From positions 1 through 64,000 of the forward strand of contig NZ_NKTY01000013.1 in the NCBI RefSeq assembly GCF_003207825.1: a stretch of DNA of 64,000 nt. The letters run 5' to 3'. The notes under the pieces are model-generated. The model ran no database searches, was not told where the DNA came from, and saw only the letters and a list, made by a program, of their open reading frames with translations. Origin of the DNA: Komagataeibacter saccharivorans. Its GTDB lineage: Bacteria; Pseudomonadota; Alphaproteobacteria; Acetobacterales; Acetobacteraceae. The position numbers and the translations under genes are program-made. Each line of letters begins with the position of its first letter. The stretch's first letter is position 1. Shown piece after piece: positions 9,119-18,978 of the stretch.

Positions 9119-10169
9119 AGAAGAGTGTTTCCAATCGCACCTGACGGCATAGAACATAAGCTGCCCTACCGTCCATTCCGCCATGATTTTCTGATATTAG
9201 CGCCGTGTATGGAGGGAAAAAGGCTGAACTGTTCCGGTCATTGCTTTTCCCTTCCCTACGGCTGAGTGCTTCAGCCGACGCTGCATGTTTCTAGGTGTCA
9301 ATTATTACAGATTCAGAAGAGAGAATATTCAATAACGAAAAATGATCGGGCGGCATTTGGGCGCTTATTGTGATTTAAAAGCAACATTTACTATAATGTA
9401 TTCCAAAGTGAAGTTTCGCTTAACCTAAAGTGGTATACGATATTTGACGTTTTCTGGTTTCAGCGTTGGTATTCATATGAAGTAATTAATAATGTAATTT
9501 GATTATATTTTGAGATTATCAGTCACATATATCGCTTGTGGAATTGAAATATAAAATAATTATGTCGTGTTATTAATATAATATATCCGGTCTATATATT
9601 TTGTATACGAGATATATATGACCTTGTTTTTATAACACCTCCATTATGCGATATGTATGGCTTTTAAATACCATTTTTTACATTGATTTATAGCCATAAA
9701 TGCCCGGAACGCATCCTGCGCAGACCGCCCAAACTATCAGTTGGATGATGTGCGCAAAAGAACACGCCCGTACCGGGCATACAGGTCACACCTCCTTTTC
9801 ACGCCGTTGCGATGGAATATCACAGGTATAGTTCCGGTCGGGAAAAATACTGCTAATATCGCCTCAGTTAAGAAACTTTACGGACAGAGAAGGCCGGGGA
9901 TGAATACTATTGTTTCTTCCTGCCCGTTGTGACCGGGAAAGTTTTGCCTTTCCTCATGCGAAGTTAAATAAAACAGAAACGAACACACCATCGCAGCCAC
10001 GCAAAACCATCGTTACGATAACGATCATTGCTCCGGTCCGGTTGCGCATTGTATGCGTAATCGTGGACCGGGTTATATCATTTTATGCCTGTATATACGG
10101 GGTGTTGCCCCAGTTGGGCCGCCGCGCTTCGGAATGCGTTGTGACAGTTGGATAGTGGAGTGGAATAAC
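9119..10169. other. 1.05 kb intergenic region with strongly AT-rich core
   Basis: Between divergent genes (TonB receptor on minus, ester hydrolase on plus). The part from about 9300 to 9700 is dominated by A and T, with many TATA-like runs, in sharp contrast to the GC-rich flanks. I see no convincing gene; the frame at 9741-9932 has no recognisable features. The region must hold both promoters. It could be a site for nucleoid-associated silencing proteins or a remnant of transferred DNA. Confidence 0.6.
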
Positions 10170-12158
10170 GTGAAACGGCTTTCCTGGCAGTCCCTGCCCT
10201 CACTGGCGATCATGATTGCCTGCGCATCATTGGGTGCGGCCCAGACCCCCGCACTGGCCGCCGATGCAGGCACCCCCGCCACGACGCCCACCGCGCATGA
10301 TTTCGCCCTGACGGTGCAGACGGGCAACGACATCCCCGCCCATGTGAACTTTCCCACCGACGCGCGCAATTATATAAAGCGCGATGTCATGATCCCGATG
10401 CGTGATGGCGTGAAGCTGCATACGGTTATCGTGGTGCCGCGCCATGCGTCCAACGCCCCCATCCTGCTGACCCGTACGCCCTATCACGCATCCGAACGCG
10501 CCAACCGTATTCCTGATGCGCCCGACATCCGCTCCATCCTGCCGCAGGGTGACGATACGTTTGTTGATGGCGGCTATATCCGCGTGTTTCAGGACATTCG
10601 TGGCAAATACGGATCGGAAGGCGATTACGTCATGACGCGCCCGCCGCATGGTCCGCTGAACCCGACCAGCACGGACGAGACGACCGATGCGTGGGACACG
10701 ATCGAATGGCTGGTGCATAACGTGCCCGAAACCAACGGTCGCGTGGGCATGCTGGGTTCATCCTACGAAGGGTTTACGGTGGTGATGGCGCTGCTCAACC
10801 CGCATCCGGCGCTGAAGGTCGCCGCCCCCGAAAGCCCGATGGTCGATGGCTGGATGGGTGATGACTGGTATCATTACGGCGCATTCCGTCAGGGCGGTCT
10901 GGACTATTACACCATGCAGATGTCCGTGCGGGGTGAAGGCAACACCATCCCGCGCGTCGATCATGACGACTACACCAATTTCCTGTCCGCGGGTTCGGCC
11001 GGACAGTTTGCGCATAATGCGGGGCTGGACCAGTTCCCGTGGTGGCAGCGCATGCTGGCCCATCCCGCCTATGACGCCTTCTGGCAGCAGCAGGCCCTTG
11101 ACCACCTTCTGGCCCAGCACAAGGCGACGGTGCCGACGCTGTGGGAACAGGGACTGTGGGATCAGGAGGACATGTGGGGCGCCATCCATACATGGCAGGC
11201 CATGCAGGGCACGAACCCGACCGTTCCCAACGTTCTGGTCATGGGGCCGTGGCGCCATAGTCAGGTGAATTACGATGGATCGTCCCTCGGTCCCCTGCAC
11301 TGGAATGGCGACACCGCCGCGCAGTTCCGCCACGATGTGCTGCGCCCGTTCTTTGACCAGTACCTGCGCCCCGGCACACCCGCCGTACATCTGCCCGAAG
11401 CCGTCATCTACAATACGGGCACCAATAAGTGGGACTATCTGGAACGCTGGCCGCTGGCGTGCGACGAACACTGTCCCCATCCCTTGCAGCCGCTGTTCGT
11501 GCATGCGGATCATGAACTGTCGCTCCACGCGCCGGAACATGGTGAGGAGGATGCAGACCATTATACATCCGATCCGCAGCATCCCGTGCCCTTCCTGGCC
11601 CGTCCCTTCTCGTTCGTGACCGAGGCGGACCGCTGGAAGACATGGCTGGTACAGGACCAGCGCGCCGCCGAAAGCCGCCCCGATGTCCTGACCTATGAAA
11701 CCCCTGTCCTGACCGCCCCGGTCAAGGTCAGCGGCGTGCCGGTGGCGGACCTGTATGCGGCCACGACCGGTTCGGATGCGGACTGGGTGGTCAAGGTGAT
11801 CGACGTCAACCCGCCCACGACCGCCGACAGGCCGGAAATGGGGGGGTATGAACTGGCGGTCTCGATGGATATCTTCCGTGGCCGTTACCGGCACAGCTTC
11901 GCAAAGCCCGAACCCGTCAGCCCCGGTCAGGTGGAACGCTACCGCTTTACGCTTCCTGCCATCAATCATGTGTTTGAACCCGGCCACCGGATCATGATCC
12001 AGATCCAGTCCAGCCTGTTCCCGCTTTATGACCGCAACCCGCAGAAATACGTGCCCAGCATATTGCAGGCCCACAAGGACGATTTCATCACCGCGACGCA
12101 GAGCATCTATCACAACCAGAAATACCCCACGGCTGTATGGCTTCCGGTCGTGCCCTGA
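10170..12158 (+). CDS. Alpha-amino acid ester hydrolase (CocE/NonD family), secreted
   Basis: A 662-residue alpha/beta hydrolase of the X-Pro dipeptidyl-peptidase S15 type. The nucleophile motif GSSYEG (serine about residue 198) is the one known from Acetobacter turbidans alpha-amino acid ester hydrolase. Downstream GLWDQED and GPWRHSQ supply the likely catalytic Asp and His. A C-terminal jelly-roll domain follows (about 430-660). The family cleaves and transfers alpha-amino acyl esters and amides, including beta-lactam side chains. I chose the GTG at 10170 because GGAG lies about ten bases upstream and a clean signal peptide (VKRLSWQS...AQTPALA-AD) begins there; the open frame reaches back to 10053. 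A POT peptide transporter follows after 11 bp, suggesting periplasmic release of amino acids or peptides and their uptake. Confidence 0.9.
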   Translation: MKRLSWQSLPSLAIMIACASLGAAQTPALAADAGTPATTPTAHDFALTVQTGNDIPAHVNFPTDARNYIKRDVMIPMRDGVKLHTVIVVPRHASNAPILLTRTPYHASERANRIPDAPDIRSILPQGDDTFVDGGYIRVFQDIRGKYGSEGDYVMTRPPHGPLNPTSTDETTDAWDTIEWLVHNVPETNGRVGMLGSSYEGFTVVMALLNPHPALKVAAPESPMVDGWMGDDWYHYGAFRQGGLDYYTMQMSVRGEGNTIPRVDHDDYTNFLSAGSAGQFAHNAGLDQFPWWQRMLAHPAYDAFWQQQALDHLLAQHKATVPTLWEQGLWDQEDMWGAIHTWQAMQGTNPTVPNVLVMGPWRHSQVNYDGSSLGPLHWNGDTAAQFRHDVLRPFFDQYLRPGTPAVHLPEAVIYNTGTNKWDYLERWPLACDEHCPHPLQPLFVHADHELSLHAPEHGEEDADHYTSDPQHPVPFLARPFSFVTEADRWKTWLVQDQRAAESRPDVLTYETPVLTAPVKVSGVPVADLYAATTGSDADWVVKVIDVNPPTTADRPEMGGYELAVSMDIFRGRYRHSFAKPEPVSPGQVERYRFTLPAINHVFEPGHRIMIQIQSSLFPLYDRNPQKYVPSILQAHKDDFITATQSIYHNQKYPTAVWLPVVP

Positions 12159-12169
12159 GGGCAGATCAT

Positions 12170-13714
12170 ATGCACAATCCGGAGTGTGAAATTACCGCGA
12201 GGCACATGACTGCCAAAGACCGGTCGGCGGCGTTTCGTGTGGTTGTCGCCATAGAGATATGGGAAAGGTTCGGCTTTTACGGCATGCAGGCGATCCTGCT
12301 GCTGTACATGATTGAAAAACTGGGTATGAACGATACCCAGGCCAACATGTTATGGGGCACCTTCTCCGCCATGACCTATACCGCCCCGGTCGTGGGCGGA
12401 TGGCTGGGCGACCGGGTCATGGGTACGCGCCGGACGATGGTTGTGGGGGCCATCATCCTGGCGACAGGCTATCTCATGCTGGGGGGGCTGACCGGCAACG
12501 TCCATTCCCTGTTTTTCGGGATGGCGGTCATTGCCCTCGGCAACGGTTTTTTCAAGCCCAACTCCTCCAACGCGGTTAATATCATCTACCGCGATCAGGA
12601 CCACAAGCTGGATGTCGCCTTCACGATCTACTACATGTCGGTCAATATCGGCTCCACCTTCTCCCTGATCCTGACACCCTGGTTGCAGCAGACTTATGGG
12701 TGGGGTGTCGCGTTCATCTCCTGTGGCGTCGGGCTGGGACTGGGCATAGCGGGTTATTTCAGCCGTCAGCGCCGGCTTGCCTGTATCGGCACGGCGCCTG
12801 ACTTCACGCCACTATCGCCACGGCGGGGCATGCTGATTGCAGGGACGACGCTTGCGGCCGTGGTATTGATGGCGCGGGTTTTTGAATACAGCTCGATACA
12901 GGGTGCGCTGGTCATCGCATCGGGCTGCGTCATCATTGCAGCGTGGACCCTGCTTTACATACGCGCCGCCGCACATGAACGTCCCGGCCTGAAGATCATG
13001 TATCTTCTGACCTTTGAAGTGGCGCTGTATTTCATCTTTTACCAGCAGATGGTGACATCGCTTACCCTGTTCGCGCTGCGTAACGTCAGCAAGGAATTCA
13101 CGCTGTTTGGCATGAACCTGTTTTCCATGTCGGCCGGACAGTTCCAGGCGTTCAATCCGCTCTGGATCATGGGGGGGACGCCCGTACTGATCGCCATCTA
13201 TAACTGGCTGGGACGGCGCGACGATGATGTGAGCATCGCCACGAAATTCGTGATCGGCTTCGCCTGCGTCACCCTGTCCTTCCTGATCTGGTGGCTCAGT
13301 GCGGCGATGTCCTCCTCTCCCTACGTGTCACCGTGGGTCATGCTGATTGGATACGGCCCGTTATCCATCGGGGAACTCATGCTCAACAGCCTTGGGCTTG
13401 CAGCGATCGCCCGCTATGTCCCGCCGCGTATCAGCGCATTCATGGCCGGGTGTTTTTACGTCATGATCGGCTTTGCCATGTATGTCGGCAGTCTTGTCGC
13501 CAATCTGGCTGCGGTCGATAATGCGGGAACGCAGGGTGTCGATGCCGCCCGGACATTGCCAATCTATGGTGGACTTTTCTTTTACCTGGCATGTCTGGCC
13601 GGGGGGGCTACGCTTGTATTTGCCCTGCTGCTGCCGCTGGTCCGGAAATGGGAAGACGCCAATGCGCGGGGGCAGGATGAAAGTGTGGGAATGGAAACCC
13701 GCCTTTCGTATTAA
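12170..13714 (+). CDS. POT/PTR2 family proton-dependent peptide transporter
   Basis: A 514-residue inner membrane protein of the major facilitator superfamily. The proton-coupling motif of peptide transporters appears near the N-terminus as EIWERFGFYG (ExxERFxYYG), followed by GGWLGDRVMGTRRTM and about 14 hydrophobic segments. Relatives such as DtpA and YdgR import di- and tripeptides. The ATG at 12170 is preceded by AGGG at good spacing. The gene starts 11 bp after the ester hydrolase stop and shares its transcript; a hairpin terminator follows at 13807-13836. The pair suggests use of short peptides or amino acid derivatives. Confidence 0.92.
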   Translation: MHNPECEITARHMTAKDRSAAFRVVVAIEIWERFGFYGMQAILLLYMIEKLGMNDTQANMLWGTFSAMTYTAPVVGGWLGDRVMGTRRTMVVGAIILATGYLMLGGLTGNVHSLFFGMAVIALGNGFFKPNSSNAVNIIYRDQDHKLDVAFTIYYMSVNIGSTFSLILTPWLQQTYGWGVAFISCGVGLGLGIAGYFSRQRRLACIGTAPDFTPLSPRRGMLIAGTTLAAVVLMARVFEYSSIQGALVIASGCVIIAAWTLLYIRAAAHERPGLKIMYLLTFEVALYFIFYQQMVTSLTLFALRNVSKEFTLFGMNLFSMSAGQFQAFNPLWIMGGTPVLIAIYNWLGRRDDDVSIATKFVIGFACVTLSFLIWWLSAAMSSSPYVSPWVMLIGYGPLSIGELMLNSLGLAAIARYVPPRISAFMAGCFYVMIGFAMYVGSLVANLAAVDNAGTQGVDAARTLPIYGGLFFYLACLAGGATLVFALLLPLVRKWEDANARGQDESVGMETRLSY

Positions 13715-13806
13715 GATGATGTAAAGTGACGTTCCACGTCGCATAGGAATGTGGCGTGGAAACACTGTGGCCACTTGGGCTGCACGTCACTGACCGTCCC
13801 AGATCA

Positions 13807-13836
13807 GATCCAGCATTTCGCTGCTGGATCTTTTTT
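13807..13836 (+). terminator. Rho-independent terminator of the peptide transporter operon
   Basis: Perfect 9-bp stem GATCCAGCA / TGCTGGATC (13807-13815, 13822-13830) with loop TTTCGC and six T immediately after. It is 92 bp downstream of the transporter stop codon. Confidence 0.9.
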
Positions 13837-14187
13837 GTTTTAAAATGCCAGCACATCGAAAATGGATATCAAGCGGGCGGCAGGCTTGTGTAAGCAAGAC
13901 TTCGTTTGTGACATTGGCACGACCCTGATGGTCGTGTTTACCGCACACCAGAAACTGACACCGGACGTATTTTTTCAACAGGGTCTGACTTCACTTGGAT
14001 TTCCCCTGTTGGTCCGGTTTTCATCCTCGGTCATGAAGGCGGCCTGAAGACAGGCGTATTTCAGAATTATTATTGCGAAACAAAAACAATATCACGTTCA
14101 TTTGATTTTTATGGCTGGCAACACTTCACCAGCATTACGTTAGGGGTTTCTGTCTGGCTCAATATCATCCGTCCATAATGGAGGCGT
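13837..14187. other. Intergenic region, no gene recognised
   Basis: About 350 bp, AT-richer than its flanks, preceding the GT87 gene. The only open frame (13862-14047) has no Shine-Dalgarno sequence or recognisable features. It probably holds the promoter of the GT87 gene. Confidence 0.4.
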
Positions 14188-15558
14188 GTGTTGCGCAACG
14201 TAGCGAGACTGCTCACATCAGGACATATCCTTTTCATCCTATATTTTTCCCTGTTAGCCCTTGTAAATATCTATAATGCTTTTCCACTTGGCGGCCATCA
14301 TCCGCTTTTTGAGGTGGATTTCAAAAAGGCCTACTATGCGGCAGGGGATGCACTGGTCCACGGCGGACCGCAAGCATTATGGCCGCTGATTGAACAGGCT
14401 GAATTCGTTAACTGGCCGATCACTGCCTATCTGTTCGTACCTTTTGCATGGATCGGATTACAGAATGCTGAGTGGCTTTTCACTGCTCTTGGGGTTCTGG
14501 CAATAGTTGCAACGTTTCTGCTGCTGTCAAAAGACTGCCCATCGGGAACACGATTACTGCTGGCCCTTCTGTTCCTTGGAAATGGCCCGTTATGGTACAG
14601 CCTTGCGGGAATGGGCAATACAACGCATTTCATACTTCTTGCCCTTATTATCTCCCTTCTTCTGCTGCGACCTGAACGTATGTATGGCGCTGGCGTCATA
14701 ATCGGGGCTGCTGCCGCCATAAAACCAATGATCTCCATTTTTATTCTATATTTTATCTATCGCCGAAATTATCGCGCAGCCTGCTCCAGCATGGCCGTAA
14801 TCGCACTGATTGCAGTATCTTCAGTGATTGTATTTGGACAGACCATAACCCATGGTTGGTATGAACATTGTATTGTAGCATTCTCGAAAAATCCAATCGG
14901 GGCTTTCAATAACCAGTCCCTCAGCGCGTTCCTGCTCCGCCTGCAAACGGGAGAAAAATATTTCCATGACTGGCGTGGACAGGATCTATCCTTTGACCTG
15001 CATTTCATTGCACAAATTGTACCGATACTGCTCATCGCCATAACGGCTTATGTCGGATGGAAAGAACGCCTGTCTCTACAATCCGAACATTCATCCGATA
15101 CTGTGGCCGCGGATATTTTTGACTTCAGTATTCTTACTACATTCTGCATCGTAACCAGTCCCGTTTCGTGGACGCATTACTACCTGCTGCTACTTCTGCC
15201 GTGGGGTTTTCATATCACGGGCCGCCTGCCGTCAGATGACAGGCCCCTGACGTCATGGATGGTCTGGGGCAGCATGGTTTTTGGCTCACTGCCGGTTGTT
15301 AACCCGATAAGTCTGCCGTCCCCTCTGGAAGCCATAGCGACACGGACCATTGCATCGATTTGGTTTCTGGGCGGAATGCTTTTCCTGTTTTCGCTGTTCC
15401 GATCCGGCCTGTATAAATCTCGCGCAATCCCGCAGCCCATACCCGTGGATATTGCGTGGTTTAGCGGTACGGTTGAAACTCTACCGCTTGTATCGGCCGC
15501 CAATGATGATGTGTTATCACCTGTTACAATAGCGGATCGAACGGCTGAATCATCCTGA
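14188..15558 (+). CDS. GT87 (DUF2029) family membrane glycosyltransferase
   Basis: A 456-residue polytopic membrane protein with about ten hydrophobic helices. Typical GT87 landmarks are present: an early acidic loop ([13 protein letters not shown]) and the [20 protein letters not shown] segment. Also seen are [13 protein letters not shown] and [18 protein letters not shown]87 enzymes are GT-C fold transferases that use polyprenyl-phosphate sugars (for example polyprenyl-phosphomannose) on the periplasmic face of the inner membrane. The donor and acceptor here are unknown. The start is GTG at 14188 with GGAG about five bases upstream. It is isolated, with noticeably lower GC and more A/T-ending codons than its neighbours, which may mean horizontal acquisition. 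Confidence 0.8.
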   Translation: MLRNVARLLTSGHILFILYFSLLALVNIYNAFPLGGHHPLFEVDFKKAYYAAGDALVHGGPQALWPLIEQAEFVNWPITAYLFVPFAWIGLQNAEWLFTALGVLAIVATFLLLSKDCPSGTRLLLALLFLGNGPLWYSLAGMGNTTHFILLALIISLLLLRPERMYGAGVIIGAAAAIKPMISIFILYFIYRRNYRAACSSMAVIALIAVSSVIVFGQTITHGWYEHCIVAFSKNPIGAFNNQSLSAFLLRLQTGEKYFHDWRGQDLSFDLHFIAQIVPILLIAITAYVGWKERLSLQSEHSSDTVAADIFDFSILTTFCIVTSPVSWTHYYLLLLLPWGFHITGRLPSDDRPLTSWMVWGSMVFGSLPVVNPISLPSPLEAIATRTIASIWFLGGMLFLFSLFRSGLYKSRAIPQPIPVDIAWFSGTVETLPLVSAANDDVLSPVTIADRTAESS

Positions 15559-15742
15559 CACATGTACGGGGAATGGTATACGCGCCCCCCGTTCCCTGAC
15601 GGATGCCAGATCCCGCTTCCGGTTTTATTCCCGTCATCATCCGTCTGTTTCTGGTCCTGATCTGAAAAAGAAAGACCGTCCGGCAAACTACACACTCCGC
15701 CATGCGTCTGCCTGCTATCCCTACAGAGCAGGACATCGTCCC

Positions 15743-16933
15743 ATGAAAGCACTGACCTGGCAGAAAAAGGGCAAAATCACATGCGAAAGCGTGCCCGATC
15801 CCGTCATTCTTGACGGGCATGACGCCATCATCAAGGTAACCGCCTGCGCCATCTGTGGCTCCGACCTGCATCTTATGGACGGTTTCATGCCGACCATGCA
15901 GTGCGGTGATATTCTGGGCCACGAAACGATGGGGGAGGTTGTCGAAGTCGGAAAGGAGAATACCCGCCTTTCGGTCGGCGACCGTATCGTCGTGCCCTTT
16001 ACAATCTCATGCGGTGCATGCCGACAGTGTAAATGGGGCAACTGGAGCTGCTGCGAACGCACCAACCCGAACGGACACCAGCAGGCTGAAACCTTCGGGT
16101 ATCCACTGGCCGGACTGTTCGGTTATTCCCACATTACCGGCGGGTTCGCGGGCGGTCAGGCGGAATATCTGCTGGTTCCCCATGCCGATATCGGGCCGAT
16201 TATCGTGCCACCGGAACTGGATGACGAAAAGGTTCTGTTCCTTTCCGATATTTTCCCGACCGGATATCAGGCTGCCGAATATTGTGACATTACACCCGAA
16301 GCCGAAAAGACCATTGCGGTATGGGGATGCGGACCGGTTGGACAGATGGCCATCCGGTCATGTTTCCTGCTGGGGGCAAAGCGCGTCATCGCAATAGACG
16401 AGGTTCCCGAACGTCTGGCCATGGCGCGGGCTGGCGGGGCCGAAACACTGGATTTCCGCGACAGAAACATTCAGCAGACCCTTATGGAAATGACGCAGGG
16501 TCTGGGGCCGGATGCGGTGATCGAAGCCGTCGGGATGGAAGCCCATGGCGCCGATACCATGATGCAGAAAATCGGGTCGGCCGTACTTTCGGCAACGACG
16601 CTGGAACGCCCGTTTGCGCTCAATCAGGCAATTCTTGGGTGTCGGCCGGGCGGGATTGTATCAATGCCCGGTGTCTATGCCGGCGCCCTTGGGCCGGTCA
16701 TGATCGGCGCCCTCATGAACAAGGGTCTGACGTTGCGGACAGGACAGACGAACGTTCAGAAATATCTTCAACCCCTGCTGGAGCGCATTCGGAAAGGGGA
16801 GATTGATCCATCTTTCGTCATCAGCCATCGCACCACCAGCCTTGAAGATGGCCCCGATCTTTACCGGAAATTCCGCGATAAGAAGGATAACTGTACCAAG
16901 GTGGTCTTTTACCCTCATGGAAATGCGATATAG
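15743..16933 (+). CDS. Zinc-dependent alcohol dehydrogenase (formaldehyde dehydrogenase-like)
   Basis: A 396-residue medium-chain dehydrogenase. The N-terminal GroES-like domain has catalytic zinc ligands in CAICGSDLH and [12 protein letters not shown]. The structural zinc cysteines lie in [15 protein letters not shown]. The Rossmann fold shows [10 protein letters not shown] followed by an acidic residue in AIDEVPERL, which favours NAD. The insertions and ending match the glutathione-independent formaldehyde dehydrogenase-like branch often annotated as zinc-dependent alcohol dehydrogenase. The substrate is undetermined. It is a single gene, convergent with the photolyase gene that ends 57 bp downstream. 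Confidence 0.88.
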   Translation: MKALTWQKKGKITCESVPDPVILDGHDAIIKVTACAICGSDLHLMDGFMPTMQCGDILGHETMGEVVEVGKENTRLSVGDRIVVPFTISCGACRQCKWGNWSCCERTNPNGHQQAETFGYPLAGLFGYSHITGGFAGGQAEYLLVPHADIGPIIVPPELDDEKVLFLSDIFPTGYQAAEYCDITPEAEKTIAVWGCGPVGQMAIRSCFLLGAKRVIAIDEVPERLAMARAGGAETLDFRDRNIQQTLMEMTQGLGPDAVIEAVGMEAHGADTMMQKIGSAVLSATTLERPFALNQAILGCRPGGIVSMPGVYAGALGPVMIGALMNKGLTLRTGQTNVQKYLQPLLERIRKGEIDPSFVISHRTTSLEDGPDLYRKFRDKKDNCTKVVFYPHGNAI

Positions 16934-16990
16934 GATTGGCAAACTGCGGCATTTCTACACTTCCTGCGTATTCTGCCGTTTCTGCCGGCG

Positions 16991-18373
16991 TCAGATCATT
17001 TTCCATGCGCTTAACGCCCTTTCCCGTGCAAGCCGGTGGTCCACCACTGGCGGCGGATAATCGCGGGGAAGCGCTGCTTCCCACGGCGCATGAATGGCAT
17101 CGTCAGAAAGATGCGAAAGTTCGGGCACCCAGCGGCGGATATACACGCCGTGGGGATCGAATTTCCGGGACTGAAGGATCGGGTTCATGATGCGGAAATA
17201 GGGGGCCGCATCTACGCCCGTGCCTGCGCTCCACTGCCAGTTCATCGGGTTGCTGGCCGGATCATGATCGATCAGCGTGTCGGCAAACCAGCGTTCCCCG
17301 TGTCGCCAGTCGATGAGCAGATGCTTTACAAGGAACGAGGCAACAACCATGCGCACCCGGTTGTGCATCCAGCCGGTATGCCATAGCTCCCGCATCCCGG
17401 CATCGACCAGCGGATAGCCCGTCTGGCCTTTCCGCCACCGGGCCAGCCCGACCGGATCGTCACGCCAGGGCATGGCGTCAAATTCTGGCCGTAGATTCCG
17501 GTTGGCCATATCCGGTGTCACGAACAGCAGCGACCAGGCGAAATCACGCCATCCCACTTCAGCAAGAAACTGCTCGGGGTATGTTTGTTCCGTTGCCGCC
17601 TGCCATATCTGCGCCGGGGTGATATGGCCAAAGCGCAGGAAGGGGGACAGCCGGGATGTGGCTTCCTGACCGGGAAAATCCCGCGCGGTTGCGTAGGTAT
17701 CCAGATCGTTTTCGATGAAATCGGCAAGCTGGCTGTGCGCTGCTTCCTCCCCCGGTTCCCACATCGCCTGCAATCCGCCCGTCCAGTCATGGGTGGTGGG
17801 AAGCAGGCCGTATTCTCCCCCCTGCACGACAAGCCCGTCCGGCATGGGCGGAAGGGACGCAAATGTCAGCTTTTCAGGCGCGGGCACAGGGGGAAAGGGG
17901 GCCGGACATGCCTTCATCGCGCGCCAGAACGCCGTGAAAATCTTGTACTGTCCGCCCGAGCGTGTGCGGATGGCCCATGGTTCGTGCAGAAGGGCACCCG
18001 CAAAACTGTGGGCCATGATACCCTGTGACCGGAGTTCCGACTTGATGACGGTATCCGTTTCACGCCCGCCGGGATCATAACGACGATTCCACAGGACGGT
18101 ATCCGCCCCGGTCCTTCTGATGATTTCTATCAGAACATCCCGCGCTGCCCCCCGAAAGACATGCAGCGCCCCGCCCCTTTTGCGCAGCGCACCGTCCAGC
18201 GACCGGATGGCCCCATCCAGCCACCACCGCGCCGCAGCGCCGGGCAGATGGGCGTCATCTACAATCACGATGCAGAGGACCGGTTTGCGCAGCTTTTCCG
18301 CCTCAAGAAGCGCCATGTTATCCGCAATACGGAAATCTTCGCGAAACCAGACGATAGTGGGGGGATGCGTCAG
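16991..18373 (-). CDS. phrB: Deoxyribodipyrimidine photolyase with a probable CTG start
   Basis: The protein repairs UV-induced cyclobutane pyrimidine dimers using light, FAD and an antenna chromophore. The N-terminal antenna domain and C-terminal FAD domain are complete, with LSPFLRFGHITP, MRELWHTGWMHNRVRMVVASFL, DHDPASNPMNWQW and KFDPHGVYIRRWVPEL. The first in-frame ATG (18316) would cut off the conserved first strand. The 19 codons before it encode the canonical opening THPPTIVWFREDFRIADN and begin at CTG (18373-18371), seven bases after AAGGAG. No ATG, GTG or TTG lies in frame between, so I call the CTG the start (460 residues). It is a single gene, convergent with the zinc dehydrogenase. 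Confidence 0.9.
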   Translation of the reverse strand: MTHPPTIVWFREDFRIADNMALLEAEKLRKPVLCIVIVDDAHLPGAAARWWLDGAIRSLDGALRKRGGALHVFRGAARDVLIEIIRRTGADTVLWNRRYDPGGRETDTVIKSELRSQGIMAHSFAGALLHEPWAIRTRSGGQYKIFTAFWRAMKACPAPFPPVPAPEKLTFASLPPMPDGLVVQGGEYGLLPTTHDWTGGLQAMWEPGEEAAHSQLADFIENDLDTYATARDFPGQEATSRLSPFLRFGHITPAQIWQAATEQTYPEQFLAEVGWRDFAWSLLFVTPDMANRNLRPEFDAMPWRDDPVGLARWRKGQTGYPLVDAGMRELWHTGWMHNRVRMVVASFLVKHLLIDWRHGERWFADTLIDHDPASNPMNWQWSAGTGVDAAPYFRIMNPILQSRKFDPHGVYIRRWVPELSHLSDDAIHAPWEAALPRDYPPPVVDHRLARERALSAWKMI

Positions 18374-18386
18374 GTTATGTCTCCTT
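18371..18386 (-). promoter_or_regulatory. Ribosome binding site deciding a CTG start
   Basis: On the minus strand AAGGAG (18386-18381) is followed by seven bases and CTG (18373-18371). The spacing is ideal and the following codons give the conserved photolyase N-terminus. Confidence 0.7.
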
Positions 18387-18489
18387 TATCCCGGCATGGG
18401 GCCTGCATGATCTGACAATAGATAAAGCCGTTTGCGGTATGGGGCAAATGGGCAGCCGGGGAGTGTCCGTTTGCAGAAAGGGCATTCTC

Positions 18490-18535
18490 CGAAGCTTTTT
18501 GGAAAAAGATTCCCCAAAAACTTCTTTCTGATCAC
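18490..18535 (-). repeat. Dispersed intergenic repeat, copy 1
   Basis: Read on the minus strand: AGAAAGAAGTTTTTGGGGAA, then TCTTTTTCCAAAAAGCTTC. It closely matches the copy at 61230-61282 and more loosely those at 26437-26491 and 33527-33566. It can fold as a hairpin around the GAAGC/GCTTC-like arms. It lies between the photolyase start and a small secreted protein gene. Confidence 0.6.
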
Positions 18536-18612
18536 GGGACATCAAATGGAGATCATGCTTCTGTTGATGTCCAATGATTACATATTGTCGTGATTAATAT
18601 ATTTATAAATAA

Positions 18613-18903
18613 TCAGAACTGATACGTGTTCAGTTTTGATGCGATAACCTTGTTTTTGATATATTTGCGCTGAAGTTTTTCCTGCACCACATGGATATTC
18701 GTGCAGCGTGCGTTCATTTCCTTCAGCAGCGCATCTTTCCGGTCTTCTGGCAGGCTGCTGTCCCATTCGCCAGAAAGGTACTGACATATCTCCGCATTAC
18801 GGACAAAGGCGGTAACATCCGCAGGAAACTGTTCCTCAGCCCTTGCAATAACCGGAAAGCCGACAAGTAAACAGGTAAGAAGAAATGCCATTTTCGTAAT
18901 CAT
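18613..18903 (-). CDS. Small secreted hypothetical protein
   Basis: From the ATG at 18903 (MITKMAFLLTCLLVGFPVIARA-EE) the product is 96 residues with a clear signal peptide and a mature part of about 75 residues. That part is charged and carries two cysteines (EICQYL and NARCTNIH), which could form a disulfide in the periplasm. The pattern CQYLSGEWDSSLPEDRKDALLKEMNARC resembles small periplasmic proteins seen in other proteobacteria, but I know no function. The open frame reaches 18939, but the extra residues precede the signal peptide. It lies downstream of the aldehyde dehydrogenase gene, separated from it by a terminator. Confidence 0.6.
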   Translation of the reverse strand: MITKMAFLLTCLLVGFPVIARAEEQFPADVTAFVRNAEICQYLSGEWDSSLPEDRKDALLKEMNARCTNIHVVQEKLQRKYIKNKVIASKLNTYQF

Positions 18904-18978
18904 TGATGGATTGTCGCATACTCCGCCTGTTTCTTCCATCCGGTGTCACGATGTATTCGCCCGAATGAATAATGACGT

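Noticed and set aside
9741-9932. Plus-strand frame of 63 codons in the AT-rich gap
   Set aside because: No ribosome binding site and arginine-rich random-looking sequence; no support as a gene.
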